Positions 1 to 9,148 are shown, counted from the first letter of the stretch. The stretch: DNA of 64,000 nt from UBA8079 sp965205535 (GCA_965205535.1 CBDBHH010000005.1:1240001-1304000), one strand, 5' to 3'. The notes: generated by a model not told the origin, from the sequence alone. Numbers and translations: made by a program.

Positions 1-174
1 CGGTGCGGCGGGATTCACATAATCGAAATGCGTGAAATCCGCGGCGTATTTCGGTGTCCCGAGCATCGCGATCGCGGTTTCGGGTTCTGCCGCCGCCGTG
101 GTTGCTCCCGCGAAAGTGAGTAAAGCCAGCGCGAGCATGCGTATTAACGGGATTTGGGGGCTGTTCTGGCGCAT
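1..174 (-). CDS. Peptide ABC transporter substrate-binding protein (YejA-like), 5' part only
   Basis: The first 58 codons of a minus-strand gene lie at the window edge; the rest is outside. The product begins with a basic, hydrophobic signal peptide (about residues 10-29, ending in an Ala-rich stretch before AEPE), so it should be exported. The mature start contains GTPKYAADFTHFDYVNPAAP, which closely resembles the N-terminus of YejA-type binding proteins of oligopeptide/microcin C ABC importers (family signature of the form KYPxxFxHFxYVNPxAPKGG). A second in-frame ATG at codon 13 is an alternative start. It is divergent from the alanine dehydrogenase gene across about 100 bp. The family call rests on a short N-terminus only. 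Confidence 0.72.
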   Translation of the reverse strand, partial: MRQNSPQIPLIRMLALALLTFAGATTAAAEPETAIAMLGTPKYAADFTHFDYVNPAAP

Positions 175-281
175 GGCTCAAGCGATCTTTACTGGGGACG
201 GTGGTGATACGACCCAAATATACTGTTCAATATGAGTCGAAATTGCGACCGAACCATAAACCGATGTGACGGGATTCGAAG

Positions 282-1397
282 ATGCTGATCGGCGTGCCAC
301 GGGAAATCAAGAATCGCGAGTATCGCGTGGGCCTGACACCGGCCTCGGTGCGCGAACTGGTGCATCACGGCCATGAGGTATCGGTCGAGACCGATGCCGG
401 CCTGGGTGCGAACTTCGCCGACGCCGACTATGAGGCCGCCGGGGCACAAATCGCGCCGGACGCGGCGGCGGTGTTTGCTGCTGCGGGTATGATCGTCAAG
501 GTAAAGGAGCCACAGCCCGAGGAATTCGCCCTGCTGCGCGAGGAGCAGATCCTGTTCACCTATCTGCACCTCGCGGCCGAGCGCGGGGTGACCCAGGCGC
601 TGATCGATGCGGGTGCGGTTGCGATCGCCTATGAAACGGTAACGGGGCGGAACGGCGGATTGCCGTTGCTGGCACCCATGAGCGAAGTGGCCGGACGCAT
701 GTCGATCCAGGTCGGTGCACATTACCTGGAGAAGGAAGCGGGCGGCCGGGGCGTCCTGATGGGCGGTGTGCCGGGCGTCGAGGCAGCCGATGTGCTGGTC
801 ATCGGTGGCGGCGTGTCCGGGACCAACGCGGTGCGCATGGCGATGGGCATGGAGGCCAAGGTCACGGTGCTCGACCGGTCCCTCGACCGGCTGCGCGAAC
901 TGGACATGCAGTTCGGTCCCACCCTCAACACGATTTATTCGACGGTCGACGCGGTTGAGCGCTTCGCGCTGAATTCGGACCTCGTGATCGGCGCGGTGCT
1001 GGTCCCGGGTGCCGCGGCACCGAAATTGCTGACCGCGGATACGGTGAAACGAATGCGCCGGGGCGCGGTTGTCGTCGATATCGCCATCGATCAGGGCGGC
1101 TGCTTCGAGACCTCGAAGCCCACGACCCATGACGACCCCACCTACATCGTCGATGAGGTGGTGCATTACTGCGTCACCAACATGCCCGCGGCGGTGGCGC
1201 GTTCGTCGACGGCGGCCCTGAACAACGCGACCCTGCCCTATGTGTCGGCGCTGGCCGAAAAGGGGTACCGCCAGGCGCTGCGCGATGATGCAGGCCTCCT
1301 TGGTGGCCTCAGTGTGGCGAGGGGTGCTGTGACCCATGGGGCGGTGGCCGAGGCGCTGGGCCTGCCGCTCGTGAGCCCGGACGACATTCTGGGTTAG
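282..1397 (+). CDS. ald: Alanine dehydrogenase
   Basis: The product is 371 aa, the normal length for NAD-dependent L-alanine dehydrogenase (L-alanine + NAD+ + H2O to pyruvate + NH4+ + NADH). It opens with MLIGVPREIKNREYRVGLTP, the family N-terminus. Pyruvate-binding Lys in VKVKEPQ (about residue 74) and the catalytic His in YLHLAAE (about 95) are present. The Rossmann loop VIGGGVSGTNAVRMA is near residue 171, and the catalytic Asp lies in VVDIAIDQGG near 266-269. The gene is monocistronic. Its stop overlaps the phoB stop by four bases in convergent orientation, so the two mRNAs overlap at their 3' ends. No terminator hairpin is visible between them. Confidence 0.96.
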   Translation: MLIGVPREIKNREYRVGLTPASVRELVHHGHEVSVETDAGLGANFADADYEAAGAQIAPDAAAVFAAAGMIVKVKEPQPEEFALLREEQILFTYLHLAAERGVTQALIDAGAVAIAYETVTGRNGGLPLLAPMSEVAGRMSIQVGAHYLEKEAGGRGVLMGGVPGVEAADVLVIGGGVSGTNAVRMAMGMEAKVTVLDRSLDRLRELDMQFGPTLNTIYSTVDAVERFALNSDLVIGAVLVPGAAAPKLLTADTVKRMRRGAVVVDIAIDQGGCFETSKPTTHDDPTYIVDEVVHYCVTNMPAAVARSSTAALNNATLPYVSALAEKGYRQALRDDAGLLGGLSVARGAVTHGAVAEALGLPLVSPDDILG

Positions 1398-2101
1398 GCG
1401 TATTCGTTCTTGAGGTCGAGGGCGTAGCCCGCCGACCGGACGGTGCGGATCAGATCATCCGTGCCGGGCAGGTTCATCGCCTTGCGCAGACGCCGGATAT
1501 GCACATCGACGGTGCGCGGCTCGATATAGGCGTCGTGGCCCCAGACCGAATCGAGCAGCTGTTCTCGCGAGAAGACGCGGCCGGGGTGCTCCATCATAAA
1601 GCGCAGGAGGCGAAACTCCGTCGGCCCCAGCTCCACCGGCGCGTCGGCGCGGTTGACCCGATGGGTCGTCAGGTCCATGGCGATGTCGCCATAGGTCAGC
1701 AAATCCTTGTCGAAAGCCGGTCGGGTGCGGCGCAGGACCGCGCGTACCCGCGCGACCAGTTCGCTTGGCGAGAAGGGTTTGACGACATAATCGTCGGCCC
1801 CGGCGTCCAGCCCGCGAATACGGTCATCTTCCTCGCCGCGCGCGGTCAGGATGATGATCGGCAGGTCGCGGGTGTCGGGGTTGCGCCGGATCCGGCGGCA
1901 TATCTCGATGCCCGACACATAGGGCAGCATCCAGTCGAGCAGCACCAGGTAGGGCTTGTGTTCCTCGACCGCCAGCAGGGCCTCATCGCCATCGCGCGCG
2001 ATCTGGGCCTGGAAGCCGGCCTTCTCCAGATTGTAGGAGATCAGCTCGACGAGCGGGGGCTCGTCTTCGACAATCAGGACACTGGGTTGCAGGTTGGTCA
2101 C
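1394..2101 (-). CDS. phoB: Phosphate regulon response regulator PhoB
   Basis: A 235 aa OmpR/PhoB-class response regulator. The receiver domain (about 1-125) has the acidic pocket VEDEPP at 11-16, the phospho-acceptor Asp56 in VLLDWMLP and the conserved Lys108 in DYVVKPF. The C-terminal winged helix (about 135-232) includes LGPTEFRLLRFMMEHPG and TVDVHIRRLRKAM. It is the last gene of phoR-pstSCAB-phoU-phoB, 20 bp after phoU. PhoR phosphorylates it when phosphate is scarce, and it should then bind the Pho box found before pstS. Expression from that same operon implies positive autoregulation, which is inferred. Confidence 0.97.
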   Translation of the reverse strand: MTNLQPSVLIVEDEPPLVELISYNLEKAGFQAQIARDGDEALLAVEEHKPYLVLLDWMLPYVSGIEICRRIRRNPDTRDLPIIILTARGEEDDRIRGLDAGADDYVVKPFSPSELVARVRAVLRRTRPAFDKDLLTYGDIAMDLTTHRVNRADAPVELGPTEFRLLRFMMEHPGRVFSREQLLDSVWGHDAYIEPRTVDVHIRRLRKAMNLPGTDDLIRTVRSAGYALDLKNEYA

Positions 2102-2121
2102 GGGCTTCCTCGTCGCGACGG

Positions 2122-2832
2122 TCAGTTGGGCTCGACAACGGCAATACTGGACTCGTCCGCCTTCGGGCGATCCTCGTCGAGGGCAACCCCCTCGACCTGG
2201 TAATGGATGAGCTCGGCGATGTTGGTGGCCAGGTCACCGATGCGCTCGATGTTGCGGGCGACGAACAGTAGATGGGTGCAGGCGGTGATGTTGCGCGCGT
2301 CCTCCATCATGTAGGTCAGCAGCTCGCGGAACAGGCTGTCGTACATATCGTCAACCTCCTTGTCCCGGACCCAGACCTCGCGCGCCATCGCGACATCCTT
2401 GTTGGAGAAGGCGTCGAGCACATCCTTGGTCATCTCGCGGACCATGCGTCCCATGCGCGGGATGGTGAAGAGTGGCTTGACCGGCGGCATCTGGTTCAGC
2501 GCGATGGTGCGCTTGGCGACATTCTTCGAATAGTCGCCAATCCGCTCGACGATCGGCGCGACCTTCAGCGCCGTCACGATGTGGCGCAGATCGGTTGCCA
2601 TCGGCTGGCGCAGGGCCAGGAGCCGGATGGCGAGTTCATCGACTTCCACATGGAGCTCGTCGATCCGGCGGTCATTTGCGATGGCCGATTCCGCCAGCGA
2701 CGAATCGCGTTTCTGCAGCGCTTCGATGGAACTCTCGAGCTGGGATTCGGCCAGGCCACCCATGCGGCTGAGTAGATCGCTCAGGCGGCTGAGCTCTTCG
2801 TCGAAGGAGGTAACGATATGGTCGGTGCTCAT
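2122..2832 (-). CDS. phoU: Phosphate transport system regulator PhoU
   Basis: A 236 aa protein made of two tandem PhoU helical domains, the usual size and architecture. Family sequences include LRHIVTALKVAPIVERIGDY in the first repeat and the matching HLLFVARNIERIGDLATNIA in the second; the E/D-rich EExxD-type residues bind metal clusters in this family. PhoU connects the PstSCAB transporter to PhoR and keeps the kinase in its phosphatase state under phosphate excess. It follows pstB by 32 bp in the same operon. The start MSTDHIVTSFDEELSRL matches the family N-terminus well. Confidence 0.96.
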   Translation of the reverse strand: MSTDHIVTSFDEELSRLSDLLSRMGGLAESQLESSIEALQKRDSSLAESAIANDRRIDELHVEVDELAIRLLALRQPMATDLRHIVTALKVAPIVERIGDYSKNVAKRTIALNQMPPVKPLFTIPRMGRMVREMTKDVLDAFSNKDVAMAREVWVRDKEVDDMYDSLFRELLTYMMEDARNITACTHLLFVARNIERIGDLATNIAELIHYQVEGVALDEDRPKADESSIAVVEPN

Positions 2833-2864
2833 CAGATGCGCTCCGTTTGAATGCCGGGCCCGGA

Positions 2865-3731
2865 CTAGCCGAACCGCCCCGTGATGTAGTCCTGGGTGCG
2901 TTCGTCTTCGGGGTTGGTGAAGATCATTTCGGTGGCGCCGGATTCGACGAGATAGCCGAGATGGAAGAAGGCGGTGCGCTGGCTGACCCGCGCGGCTTGC
3001 TGCATCGAGTGGGTGACGATCACGATCGTGTAGTTCTGGCGCAGCTCGTCCATCAGTTCCTCGATCCGCGCCGTGGCGATCGGATCAAGGGCCGAACAGG
3101 GCTCGTCCATCAGGATGACGTCGGGATTTACCGCGATGGCGCGGGCGATGCACAGGCGCTGCTGCTGGCCACCCGAGAGGCTGGTGCCGGATTCACTCAA
3201 GCGGTCCTTGACCTCATTCCACAGGCCGGCGCGTTGCAGGCTCGATTCGACGATGTCGTCGATGTTCGCCTTGCCCTGGGCCATGCCATGGATACGGGGC
3301 CCGTAGGCGACATTCTCGTAGATCGATTTCGGGAAGGGATTGGGCTTCTGGAAGACCATGCCGACCCGTGCGCGTAGCTGTACGACGTCGATGGCCGGGT
3401 CATAGATGTCCTGCTCGTCGATGGAAATATCACCCGTGACGCGGCAAATCGGGATGGTGTCGTTCATCCGGTTGATGCAGCGCAGAAAGGTGGACTTGCC
3501 GCAGCCCGAGGGACCGATCAGCGCGGTGACCTGGTTTTCCGGGACGTCGAGGGAGACATCGAACAGCGCCTGTTTCTCTGCGTAGAAAACGTCGACGTTT
3601 CCGGCTTTCACTTTCGTGGGCGCGGGTGCGGCTTCCGCTTCGGGCGCCCCCGCTTCAACTGCTTCGCTCATACCAGATACGCTTTCTTCGACCGGCTGTG
3701 GATTGTTCTCAACATGAAATGCCTCGGTCAT
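2865..3731 (-). CDS. pstB: Phosphate ABC transporter ATP-binding protein PstB
   Basis: A 288 aa cytoplasmic ABC ATPase. Walker A is GPSGCGKST (residues 73-81), the signature is LSGGQQQRLCIARAIA, and Walker B is VILMDEPCSALDP; the Q-loop lies in GMVFQKPNPFP. These exact variants are typical of PstB. The first 40 residues are an acidic, Ala/Glu/Pro-rich extension not seen in the standard protein of about 250-260 aa. An internal in-frame ATG (residue 21) could shorten it. The gene follows pstA by a single base, so coupling is tight. Confidence 0.97.
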   Translation of the reverse strand: MTEAFHVENNPQPVEESVSGMSEAVEAGAPEAEAAPAPTKVKAGNVDVFYAEKQALFDVSLDVPENQVTALIGPSGCGKSTFLRCINRMNDTIPICRVTGDISIDEQDIYDPAIDVVQLRARVGMVFQKPNPFPKSIYENVAYGPRIHGMAQGKANIDDIVESSLQRAGLWNEVKDRLSESGTSLSGGQQQRLCIARAIAVNPDVILMDEPCSALDPIATARIEELMDELRQNYTIVIVTHSMQQAARVSQRTAFFHLGYLVESGATEMIFTNPEDERTQDYITGRFG

Positions 3732-3732
3732 A

Positions 3733-5037
3733 CTACCACCGCCTTTCGAATTTCCGCCGCAGAAGTACGGCGGCGAGGTTCATCAAGATCAGGAAGGCCA
3801 GCAGCACCATGATTGCGGCCGATGTTCGTTCGACAAACGCCCGCTCGGGGGCGTCGGCCCAGAGGAAGACCTGCACGGGCAGTACCGTCGCCGCGTCGGT
3901 GAAACTCCGCGGGATATCGACGATGAAGGCGACCATGCCGATCATCAGCAACGGCGCGGTCTCGCCCAGCGCGCGGGCCATGCCGATGATCGTACCGGTC
4001 AGGATACCCGGCATCGCCAACGGCAGCACGTGATGGGAGACGGTCTGGAGGGGTGATGCGCCCACCCCCAGTGCCGCCTCGCGAATGGACGGCGGTACCG
4101 ACTGCAGGGCGGCTCGCCCGGCGATAATCACGGTGGGCAGGGTCATCAGGGCCAGCACGAGCCCGCCGACAAGCGGTGCGGATCTTGGCAGCCCGAAGAA
4201 GTTCAGGAACACGGCCAGGCCCAGCAGACCGAAAACAATCGACGGCACGGCGGCCAGGTTGTTGATGTTCACCTCGATCAGGTCGGTCCAGCGGTTCTTC
4301 GGCGCGAACTCCTCGAGATACACCGCCGACATCACCCCGATCGGGAAGGACAGAATGAGAGTCACGACGAGGGTCAGCATGGTGCCGACGACCGCGCCCC
4401 ACACACCGGCCTGCTCCGGCTCTCGGCTATCGCCGGAGGTGAAGAAGGTGGTGTTGAAGGAACGGCGGGTCCGGTCGTCTGAGCTTAGCGTGTCGAACCA
4501 GCCGATCTGGGCATCGTTCACCCGGCGGTCACCCTCTGGCACGTCACGGGGAATGGCACCCTTGTTGAGCTGGTCGATGTCGGCGGAGGATTTGAACCAG
4601 ATTGTTTGCGTGGTGCCGATCAGTGAGGGGTCGGCCTCGACGATCTGGCGCAGGGTGAAGTCCGAACCGGCGGAGACGAGCTTGTAGAGTTTGCGCAGAT
4701 CGCGCCGTCCTGACACATCGGGGAACTGGCTGCGCATCGCCGCGCGCACGATCTTGCGGTAGTTGCCCTTGGCGAGGACGGCGGGGTCGCGGGTCCCACC
4801 CGGATCGATTTCCGACGGGTCGAGGGTCACGTCGAGCGCGATCTCGGTCTGGGTGAAGGCGCTCGAGCCGGTCATCACGATCGAGCCGAGCAGGAAGGCG
4901 AGCATGCCCAGGGCCGCAACGATCGCGGCGATGCCGTAGAGTTTGAATCGCGCCTCGGCCCGGTATCGCTTGCGCAGATGGGCGTCGGAGAAATCCGGCT
5001 TGCGGGTGGTCGCCCGGTCGGCGGTGAAATCAGTCAT
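3733..5037 (-). CDS. pstA: Phosphate ABC transporter permease PstA (long alphaproteobacterial form)
   Basis: A 434 aa inner-membrane permease. An N-terminal transmembrane segment near residues 30-52 (GIAAIVAALGMLAFLLGSIV) is followed by a soluble region of about 160 residues (DUF3333-type extension typical of alphaproteobacterial PstA). The six-helix MetI/BPD permease domain comes next, with the ATPase-contact loop EAALGVGASPLQT. The chosen ATG (MTDFTADRATT) overlaps the pstC stop by eight bases; a longer upstream frame exists but reads through pstC with no family similarity. It forms the transmembrane channel with PstC. Confidence 0.95.
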   Translation of the reverse strand: MTDFTADRATTRKPDFSDAHLRKRYRAEARFKLYGIAAIVAALGMLAFLLGSIVMTGSSAFTQTEIALDVTLDPSEIDPGGTRDPAVLAKGNYRKIVRAAMRSQFPDVSGRRDLRKLYKLVSAGSDFTLRQIVEADPSLIGTTQTIWFKSSADIDQLNKGAIPRDVPEGDRRVNDAQIGWFDTLSSDDRTRRSFNTTFFTSGDSREPEQAGVWGAVVGTMLTLVVTLILSFPIGVMSAVYLEEFAPKNRWTDLIEVNINNLAAVPSIVFGLLGLAVFLNFFGLPRSAPLVGGLVLALMTLPTVIIAGRAALQSVPPSIREAALGVGASPLQTVSHHVLPLAMPGILTGTIIGMARALGETAPLLMIGMVAFIVDIPRSFTDAATVLPVQVFLWADAPERAFVERTSAAIMVLLAFLILMNLAAVLLRRKFERRW

Positions 5038-6412
5038 ATTCTTCCCGATACTTGCGCACCACGCGCAGGGCGACGATGTTGAGCGCCAGGGTGACCAGGA
5101 AGAGCACGAGGCCCAGCGCAAAGGCGGCGAGGGTCTTGGCGCTATCGAACTCCTGGTCGCCGACCAGCAGGGTGACGATCTGAACCGTGACCGTGGTGAC
5201 GGCCTCCAGCGGGTTGGCCGTCAGATTGGCGGACAGGCCCGCGGCCATAACCACGATCATCGTCTCGCCGATGGCGCGACTGACCGCGAGCAGGATCGCG
5301 CCGACGATGCCGTGCAGCGAGGCCGGCAGGATGACCTGGCGGATCGTCTCTGATTGAGTTGCACCGAGGGCATAGGAGCCGTCGCGCAAGGACTGGGGCA
5401 CGGCATTGATCACGTCGTCCGACAGGGACGATACGAAGGGGATAATCATGACCCCCATCACCAGCCCGGCCGCCAGCGCGCTCTCCGAAGCCACGGATAG
5501 GCCGATGGATTCACCCGCGCCACGAAACAGGGGCCCGATCGTCAGCGCTGCGAAGAAGCCGTAAACGACCGTGGGGATGCCGGCGAGAATTTCGAGCGCC
5601 GGCTTGACGAGGGAGCGGGTGGTTGGGCTCGCATATTCGGCCATGTAGATGGCGGCCATCAGCCCGATGGGCACGGCGACGATCATGGCGATCACGGTTA
5701 TCAGCAGCGTGCCGGCAAAGACGGGTACCGCGCCGAAAGCGCCTGAGCCGCCAACCTGGTCGGCGCGCAGCGCCGTCTGCGGGCTCCAGCTCAGGCCGAA
5801 CAGGAATTCCAGCGGATTGACCTGCCCGAAGAAGCGGATCGATTCGAACATCAGGGAAAGAATGATCCCGATGGTCGTCAGAATGGCGATAACCGAGGCG
5901 ATAAACAGAAGGCCGCGGACGATGCGTTCGACCTGGGGTCGGGCGCGCAGGGCCGGCTGGATGGCCCGGAGGCCGAAATAGAGCCCGCCGGAGGTGAGGA
6001 TCACGGCCGCGCCGGCCATCAGCGTGAAGCCGAGGCGTTGCAGCTCGACATATCGCTCGGCGGCGGCCATCACCATCGGGCTCGGGGTGCGCGTGGTGAT
6101 GTCGCCGGTCGCGAGGTTACGGATATCGCTGAGAAGCAGGCTGATCTGGCCCTTGGACATGCCGGCGATTCCGTCGGCGATTCCTGACAGCACCAGGCGT
6201 TCCACCATGTCTGTTTGCAGCATCAGCCACATCGCGACGACGATCAGCGCGGGCAGACCGCACCACAGGGCGACATAGGCGCCATGGTAGGACGGAAGAG
6301 AGTGGAGATTTGCGACGCTGCCTTCGACGTTCGCGAGCGCCTTGCGGCGGCCATAGCGGTAGGCAAAGGTCGTGAGGCCAAGCAGCACAATGATGAGAAT
6401 AAGGGTGTTCAT
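5030..6412 (-). CDS. pstC: Phosphate ABC transporter permease PstC (long form)
   Basis: A 460 aa inner-membrane permease starting MNTLILIIVLLGLTTFAYRY. An N-terminal helical extension with extra membrane segments occupies about the first 150 residues. The BPD permease domain follows, with the coupling loop DGSYALGATQSETIRQV. The length is above the usual 300-330 aa of enterobacterial PstC but fits the long alphaproteobacterial type, like the long PstA next to it. The start was chosen because 47 upstream in-frame codons would read through the terminator hairpin after pstS and show no membrane character. Confidence 0.95.
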   Translation of the reverse strand: MNTLILIIVLLGLTTFAYRYGRRKALANVEGSVANLHSLPSYHGAYVALWCGLPALIVVAMWLMLQTDMVERLVLSGIADGIAGMSKGQISLLLSDIRNLATGDITTRTPSPMVMAAAERYVELQRLGFTLMAGAAVILTSGGLYFGLRAIQPALRARPQVERIVRGLLFIASVIAILTTIGIILSLMFESIRFFGQVNPLEFLFGLSWSPQTALRADQVGGSGAFGAVPVFAGTLLITVIAMIVAVPIGLMAAIYMAEYASPTTRSLVKPALEILAGIPTVVYGFFAALTIGPLFRGAGESIGLSVASESALAAGLVMGVMIIPFVSSLSDDVINAVPQSLRDGSYALGATQSETIRQVILPASLHGIVGAILLAVSRAIGETMIVVMAAGLSANLTANPLEAVTTVTVQIVTLLVGDQEFDSAKTLAAFALGLVLFLVTLALNIVALRVVRKYREEYD

Positions 6413-6446
6413 GAATTCAGGCGCTGCTCGGGACGTATTCCGGGAA

Positions 6447-6480
6447 GAAAAAACCACCGGCACCCGAGGGTGCCGGTGGG
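6447..6480 (-). terminator. Intrinsic terminator/attenuator between pstS and pstC
   Basis: On the minus strand a perfect 11-bp stem (arms 6469-6479 and 6454-6464, four-base loop) is followed by a run of six T and then TCTTCC. It sits 15 bp after the pstS stop and 35 bp before the pstC start, inside the operon. This is a complete rho-independent terminator. It should let most transcripts end after pstS, so the binding protein is made in excess over the membrane subunits; that role is inferred from the position. Confidence 0.9.
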
Positions 6481-6494
6481 TAGGGATGGGGCAC

Positions 6495-7505
6495 TTACAT
6501 GGACAGGGACTGCAGGCCCTGCGCCTGATTTGCCATCGCGGCGCGATCGGCATCGGGCAGCGGGATCAGGCCCTTGTCGATCAGGTAACCGTCGGGGCCC
6601 CAGGCGTTTTCGTCCGTGAACTCGGTGACGAATTCCTTGATGCCGGGGATGACACCCACATGCTGCTGCTTCACGTAGAAGAACAGCGAGCGGGAGACGG
6701 GATAGTTGCCGGCGGCGATTTCCTCGAATTCCGGCACGGTGCCGTCAACCGTCGCGCCCTTGAGCTTGTCGGCGTTCTGGTCGAGGAAGCTGAAGCCGAA
6801 GATGCCGAAAGCGTTCGGGTTCGCCTCGAGTTTCTGGACGATCAGGTTGTCGTTCTCGCCCGCCTCGATATAGGTGCCGTCCTCACGGACCGCGTGGCAG
6901 GCCTTCTTCTTCAGGCCGAGGTCTGCAGCGCCAGCCAGCGTCTTGCAGCCGCCTTCCATGGCGATCTCGACGAACGCGTCACGCGTGCCGCTGGTCGGCG
7001 GCGGTCCGAGCACTTCGATCTTGGTCTTCGGCAGCGACGGATCGATGTCCGACCATAATTTGTTCGGGTTCGCGACCAGTTTGCCGCCCTGGGGGATTTC
7101 CGCGGCGAGCGCCAGGAAAATCTGCTCGAGGCTGAGGGTCAGGTCCGGGCCCGACTTTGCGTTGGCGATGACGATGCCGTCGAAGCCGACCTTCACTTCC
7201 GTGATGTCGATGCCGTTGGCCGTGCAGGCCTTGAATTCGGACTTCTTCATGCGCCGTGACGCGTTTGTCATGTCGGGGTGATCTTCACCGACGCCGGAAC
7301 AGAACAGCTTCATGCCGCCGCCCGTGCCCGTGCTTTCAACAACCGGGGTCTTGAAGCTGGAGGATTTGCCGAACTGTTCGGCCACGGCGGTGGAGAACGG
7401 GAAGACGGTGGATGAGCCGACGATACGGATCTGGTCGCGGGCTTCGGCGGCGCCGACCATTCCCACGGTGATCGCTGCTGCGATGGTCAGAGTTTTGATT
7501 TTCAC
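6495..7505 (-). CDS. pstS: Periplasmic phosphate-binding protein PstS
   Basis: A 336 aa exported protein. The first 22 residues are a signal peptide (MKIKTLTIAAAITVGMVGAAEA), giving a mature protein that starts DQIRIVGSSTVFPFS, the phosphate-binding motif of the PstS/SphX group. Further family sequences are ESTGTGGGMKLFC and GTRDAFVEIAME. It delivers phosphate to PstCA. It is the first gene after a good Pho box 107-139 bp upstream and is followed by a terminator, consistent with high separate expression under phosphate limitation. Confidence 0.96.
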   Translation of the reverse strand: MKIKTLTIAAAITVGMVGAAEARDQIRIVGSSTVFPFSTAVAEQFGKSSSFKTPVVESTGTGGGMKLFCSGVGEDHPDMTNASRRMKKSEFKACTANGIDITEVKVGFDGIVIANAKSGPDLTLSLEQIFLALAAEIPQGGKLVANPNKLWSDIDPSLPKTKIEVLGPPPTSGTRDAFVEIAMEGGCKTLAGAADLGLKKKACHAVREDGTYIEAGENDNLIVQKLEANPNAFGIFGFSFLDQNADKLKGATVDGTVPEFEEIAAGNYPVSRSLFFYVKQQHVGVIPGIKEFVTEFTDENAWGPDGYLIDKGLIPLPDADRAAMANQAQGLQSLSM

Positions 7506-7611
7506 GGATGCCTCTCCTGAGGATGAATGCGTGGTTGGAATTACCTTCTGCGCCCGGGGGAAACATTCCGGTCCCGTTTGCAGGCGTGAACCTAGGGCCG
7601 CTGTAAGATCG

Positions 7612-7644
7612 ATCTATGACAGTAATGTTACAGTTCGATGACAC
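7612..7644 (-). promoter_or_regulatory. Pho box: three tandem PhoB half-site repeats upstream of pstS
   Basis: Read on the minus strand, three 11-base units follow each other without a gap: GTGTCATCGAA, CTGTAACATTA and CTGTCATAGAT. The known PhoB repeat is CTGTCAT followed by an AT-rich four-base spacer; the third unit matches CTGTCAT exactly and the others at five or six of seven positions. The array lies about 107 bp before the pstS ATG in the phoR-pstS gap. Two units are one standard Pho box; the third would allow a second dimer to bind. Confidence 0.85.
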
Positions 7645-7706
7645 GGATATCGGCATCGACGCAGGCCTGTGGACAAAAGTCCGACAGCCCGCCCGCCGGT
7701 CGTTAC

Positions 7707-9086
7707 CTACTCGGAAAGCCGCAGGGTCACCGAGAACGTGCTGCCCACGCCGGGCTCGCTCTGGATCGTCAGCTCGCCACGATGGCGGTTCGCGATGTGC
7801 TTGACGATGGCGAGACCGAGCCCGGTACCGCCAAGTTCACGCGAGCGGGCCGTATCGACCCTGTAGAAACGTTCGGTCAGGCGTGACACATGCTCGCGGG
7901 CTATGCCCTCGCCCTGGTCGATCACGGAGATGCTGGCGAGATCGTCCCGGCGCTCCGCTTCTACCCGGACCGTGCTGCCCTCGCGGCCGTATTTGAGGGC
8001 GTTCTCGATCAGGTTCTGGAACAGCTGGGTAAGCTCTTCGGCCTGTCCCACCACGGGTCGATCGAGGGCATCGAGCGCCAGTTCGATGGTGACGTCGCGT
8101 GCGCGCGACTGCGGGGCCAGCAGGTCTGTCACGGTGGCAATCGTCTGCCGGAGATCAACGGCGTCGCTGGGCGGTGTGTGCTCATTCATCTCGATCCGCG
8201 ATAGGGACAGCAGATCGTTGACGATCCTGGTCATCCGGGTCGACTGGGTTTCCATCAGGTCGAGAAACCTTGTCTGGGCCTCGGGGTCGTTCTTTGCAGG
8301 CCCGCGCAGGGTCTCGATGAAACCGACCACCGACGTGAGCGGTGTGCGAAGTTCATGGCTGACGTTGGCAACGAAGTCCGCCCGCATTTGTTCGCCGCGC
8401 CGCAGTGCCGTGACATCGCGCATCAGGATCAGCGCGTGCGCATCGTCCTCGCCCGCCGCCTCGGCCCGGATCGGTTCGACCCGCGCTTCGAAGGACTGGT
8501 CGACCCGGTCGGTAAAAGTGAACTCGACCGTGCGGGTGGGCATGCCGTCGAGAACTTCGGTGACGGCCTGGAGAATGCCCGGCTGGCGTAGAACGGCGGA
8601 CAGGTCCCGTCCGGCGAGGCTGCCGGCCTCGTTGCGGCCTTCAAGCAGATCGTGTGCTGCGGCATTGGCATAGACCAGCCGTGACCGGGCATCGAGGGTG
8701 ATCAGCGGGTCGGGCAACGCGTCGAACAGGGTTTGTGCGGCTTGCAGGTTGTCGCGCAGCTGCTTGCGGTCGCGCCCCCAGCCGCGTTCCAGACGGAATA
8801 AAGTAGCCGCCACATCGCCGATGGGCCCCGAACTGTCGGGCGTCGCGGTCTCGACGGGGCGCTCGGGCGGAGAATCTATCAACCCTTCGAGGCGGTCGGC
8901 GAGCCGGCGCAGCCGGGTGAGCGGCCGAAACAGGAGCGCGGCACTGCCGGCGATCACTGCGGCGATGCCGACGACACCGACGCCCGGCGCGATGCGGCCG
9001 GTGGCCATCAACGCAACCAGCACGAGGGTGCCCGGCAGTGCGAGTGCCAGCGTCGCGAGGAACAGGTGATTTGGCTTCGGTGTCAT
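7707..9086 (-). CDS. phoR: Phosphate regulon sensor histidine kinase PhoR
   Basis: A 459 aa membrane sensor kinase. Two hydrophobic segments (about 7-28 and 33-54) form a short membrane anchor without a large periplasmic loop, as in PhoR. A linker and a PAS domain (about 118-225, LPDPLITLDARSRLVYAN) follow. The HisKA box FVANVSHELRTPLTSVVGFI has the phospho-acceptor at His244. The ATPase domain has the N box NLIENALKYG, the G1 box DQGEGI and the G2 box GTGLGLAIVKHI. It phosphorylates PhoB when the Pst system signals low phosphate. It lies 200 bp before pstS, separated by the Pho box, so it may have its own promoter. Confidence 0.95.
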   Translation of the reverse strand: MTPKPNHLFLATLALALPGTLVLVALMATGRIAPGVGVVGIAAVIAGSAALLFRPLTRLRRLADRLEGLIDSPPERPVETATPDSSGPIGDVAATLFRLERGWGRDRKQLRDNLQAAQTLFDALPDPLITLDARSRLVYANAAAHDLLEGRNEAGSLAGRDLSAVLRQPGILQAVTEVLDGMPTRTVEFTFTDRVDQSFEARVEPIRAEAAGEDDAHALILMRDVTALRRGEQMRADFVANVSHELRTPLTSVVGFIETLRGPAKNDPEAQTRFLDLMETQSTRMTRIVNDLLSLSRIEMNEHTPPSDAVDLRQTIATVTDLLAPQSRARDVTIELALDALDRPVVGQAEELTQLFQNLIENALKYGREGSTVRVEAERRDDLASISVIDQGEGIAREHVSRLTERFYRVDTARSRELGGTGLGLAIVKHIANRHRGELTIQSEPGVGSTFSVTLRLSE

Positions 9087-9148
9087 GCCCGGGAACCTAA
9101 CATGCCGTGCGCATGTTGGGAGAGGCTGGCGCGCAACAGCGCGCGGGG

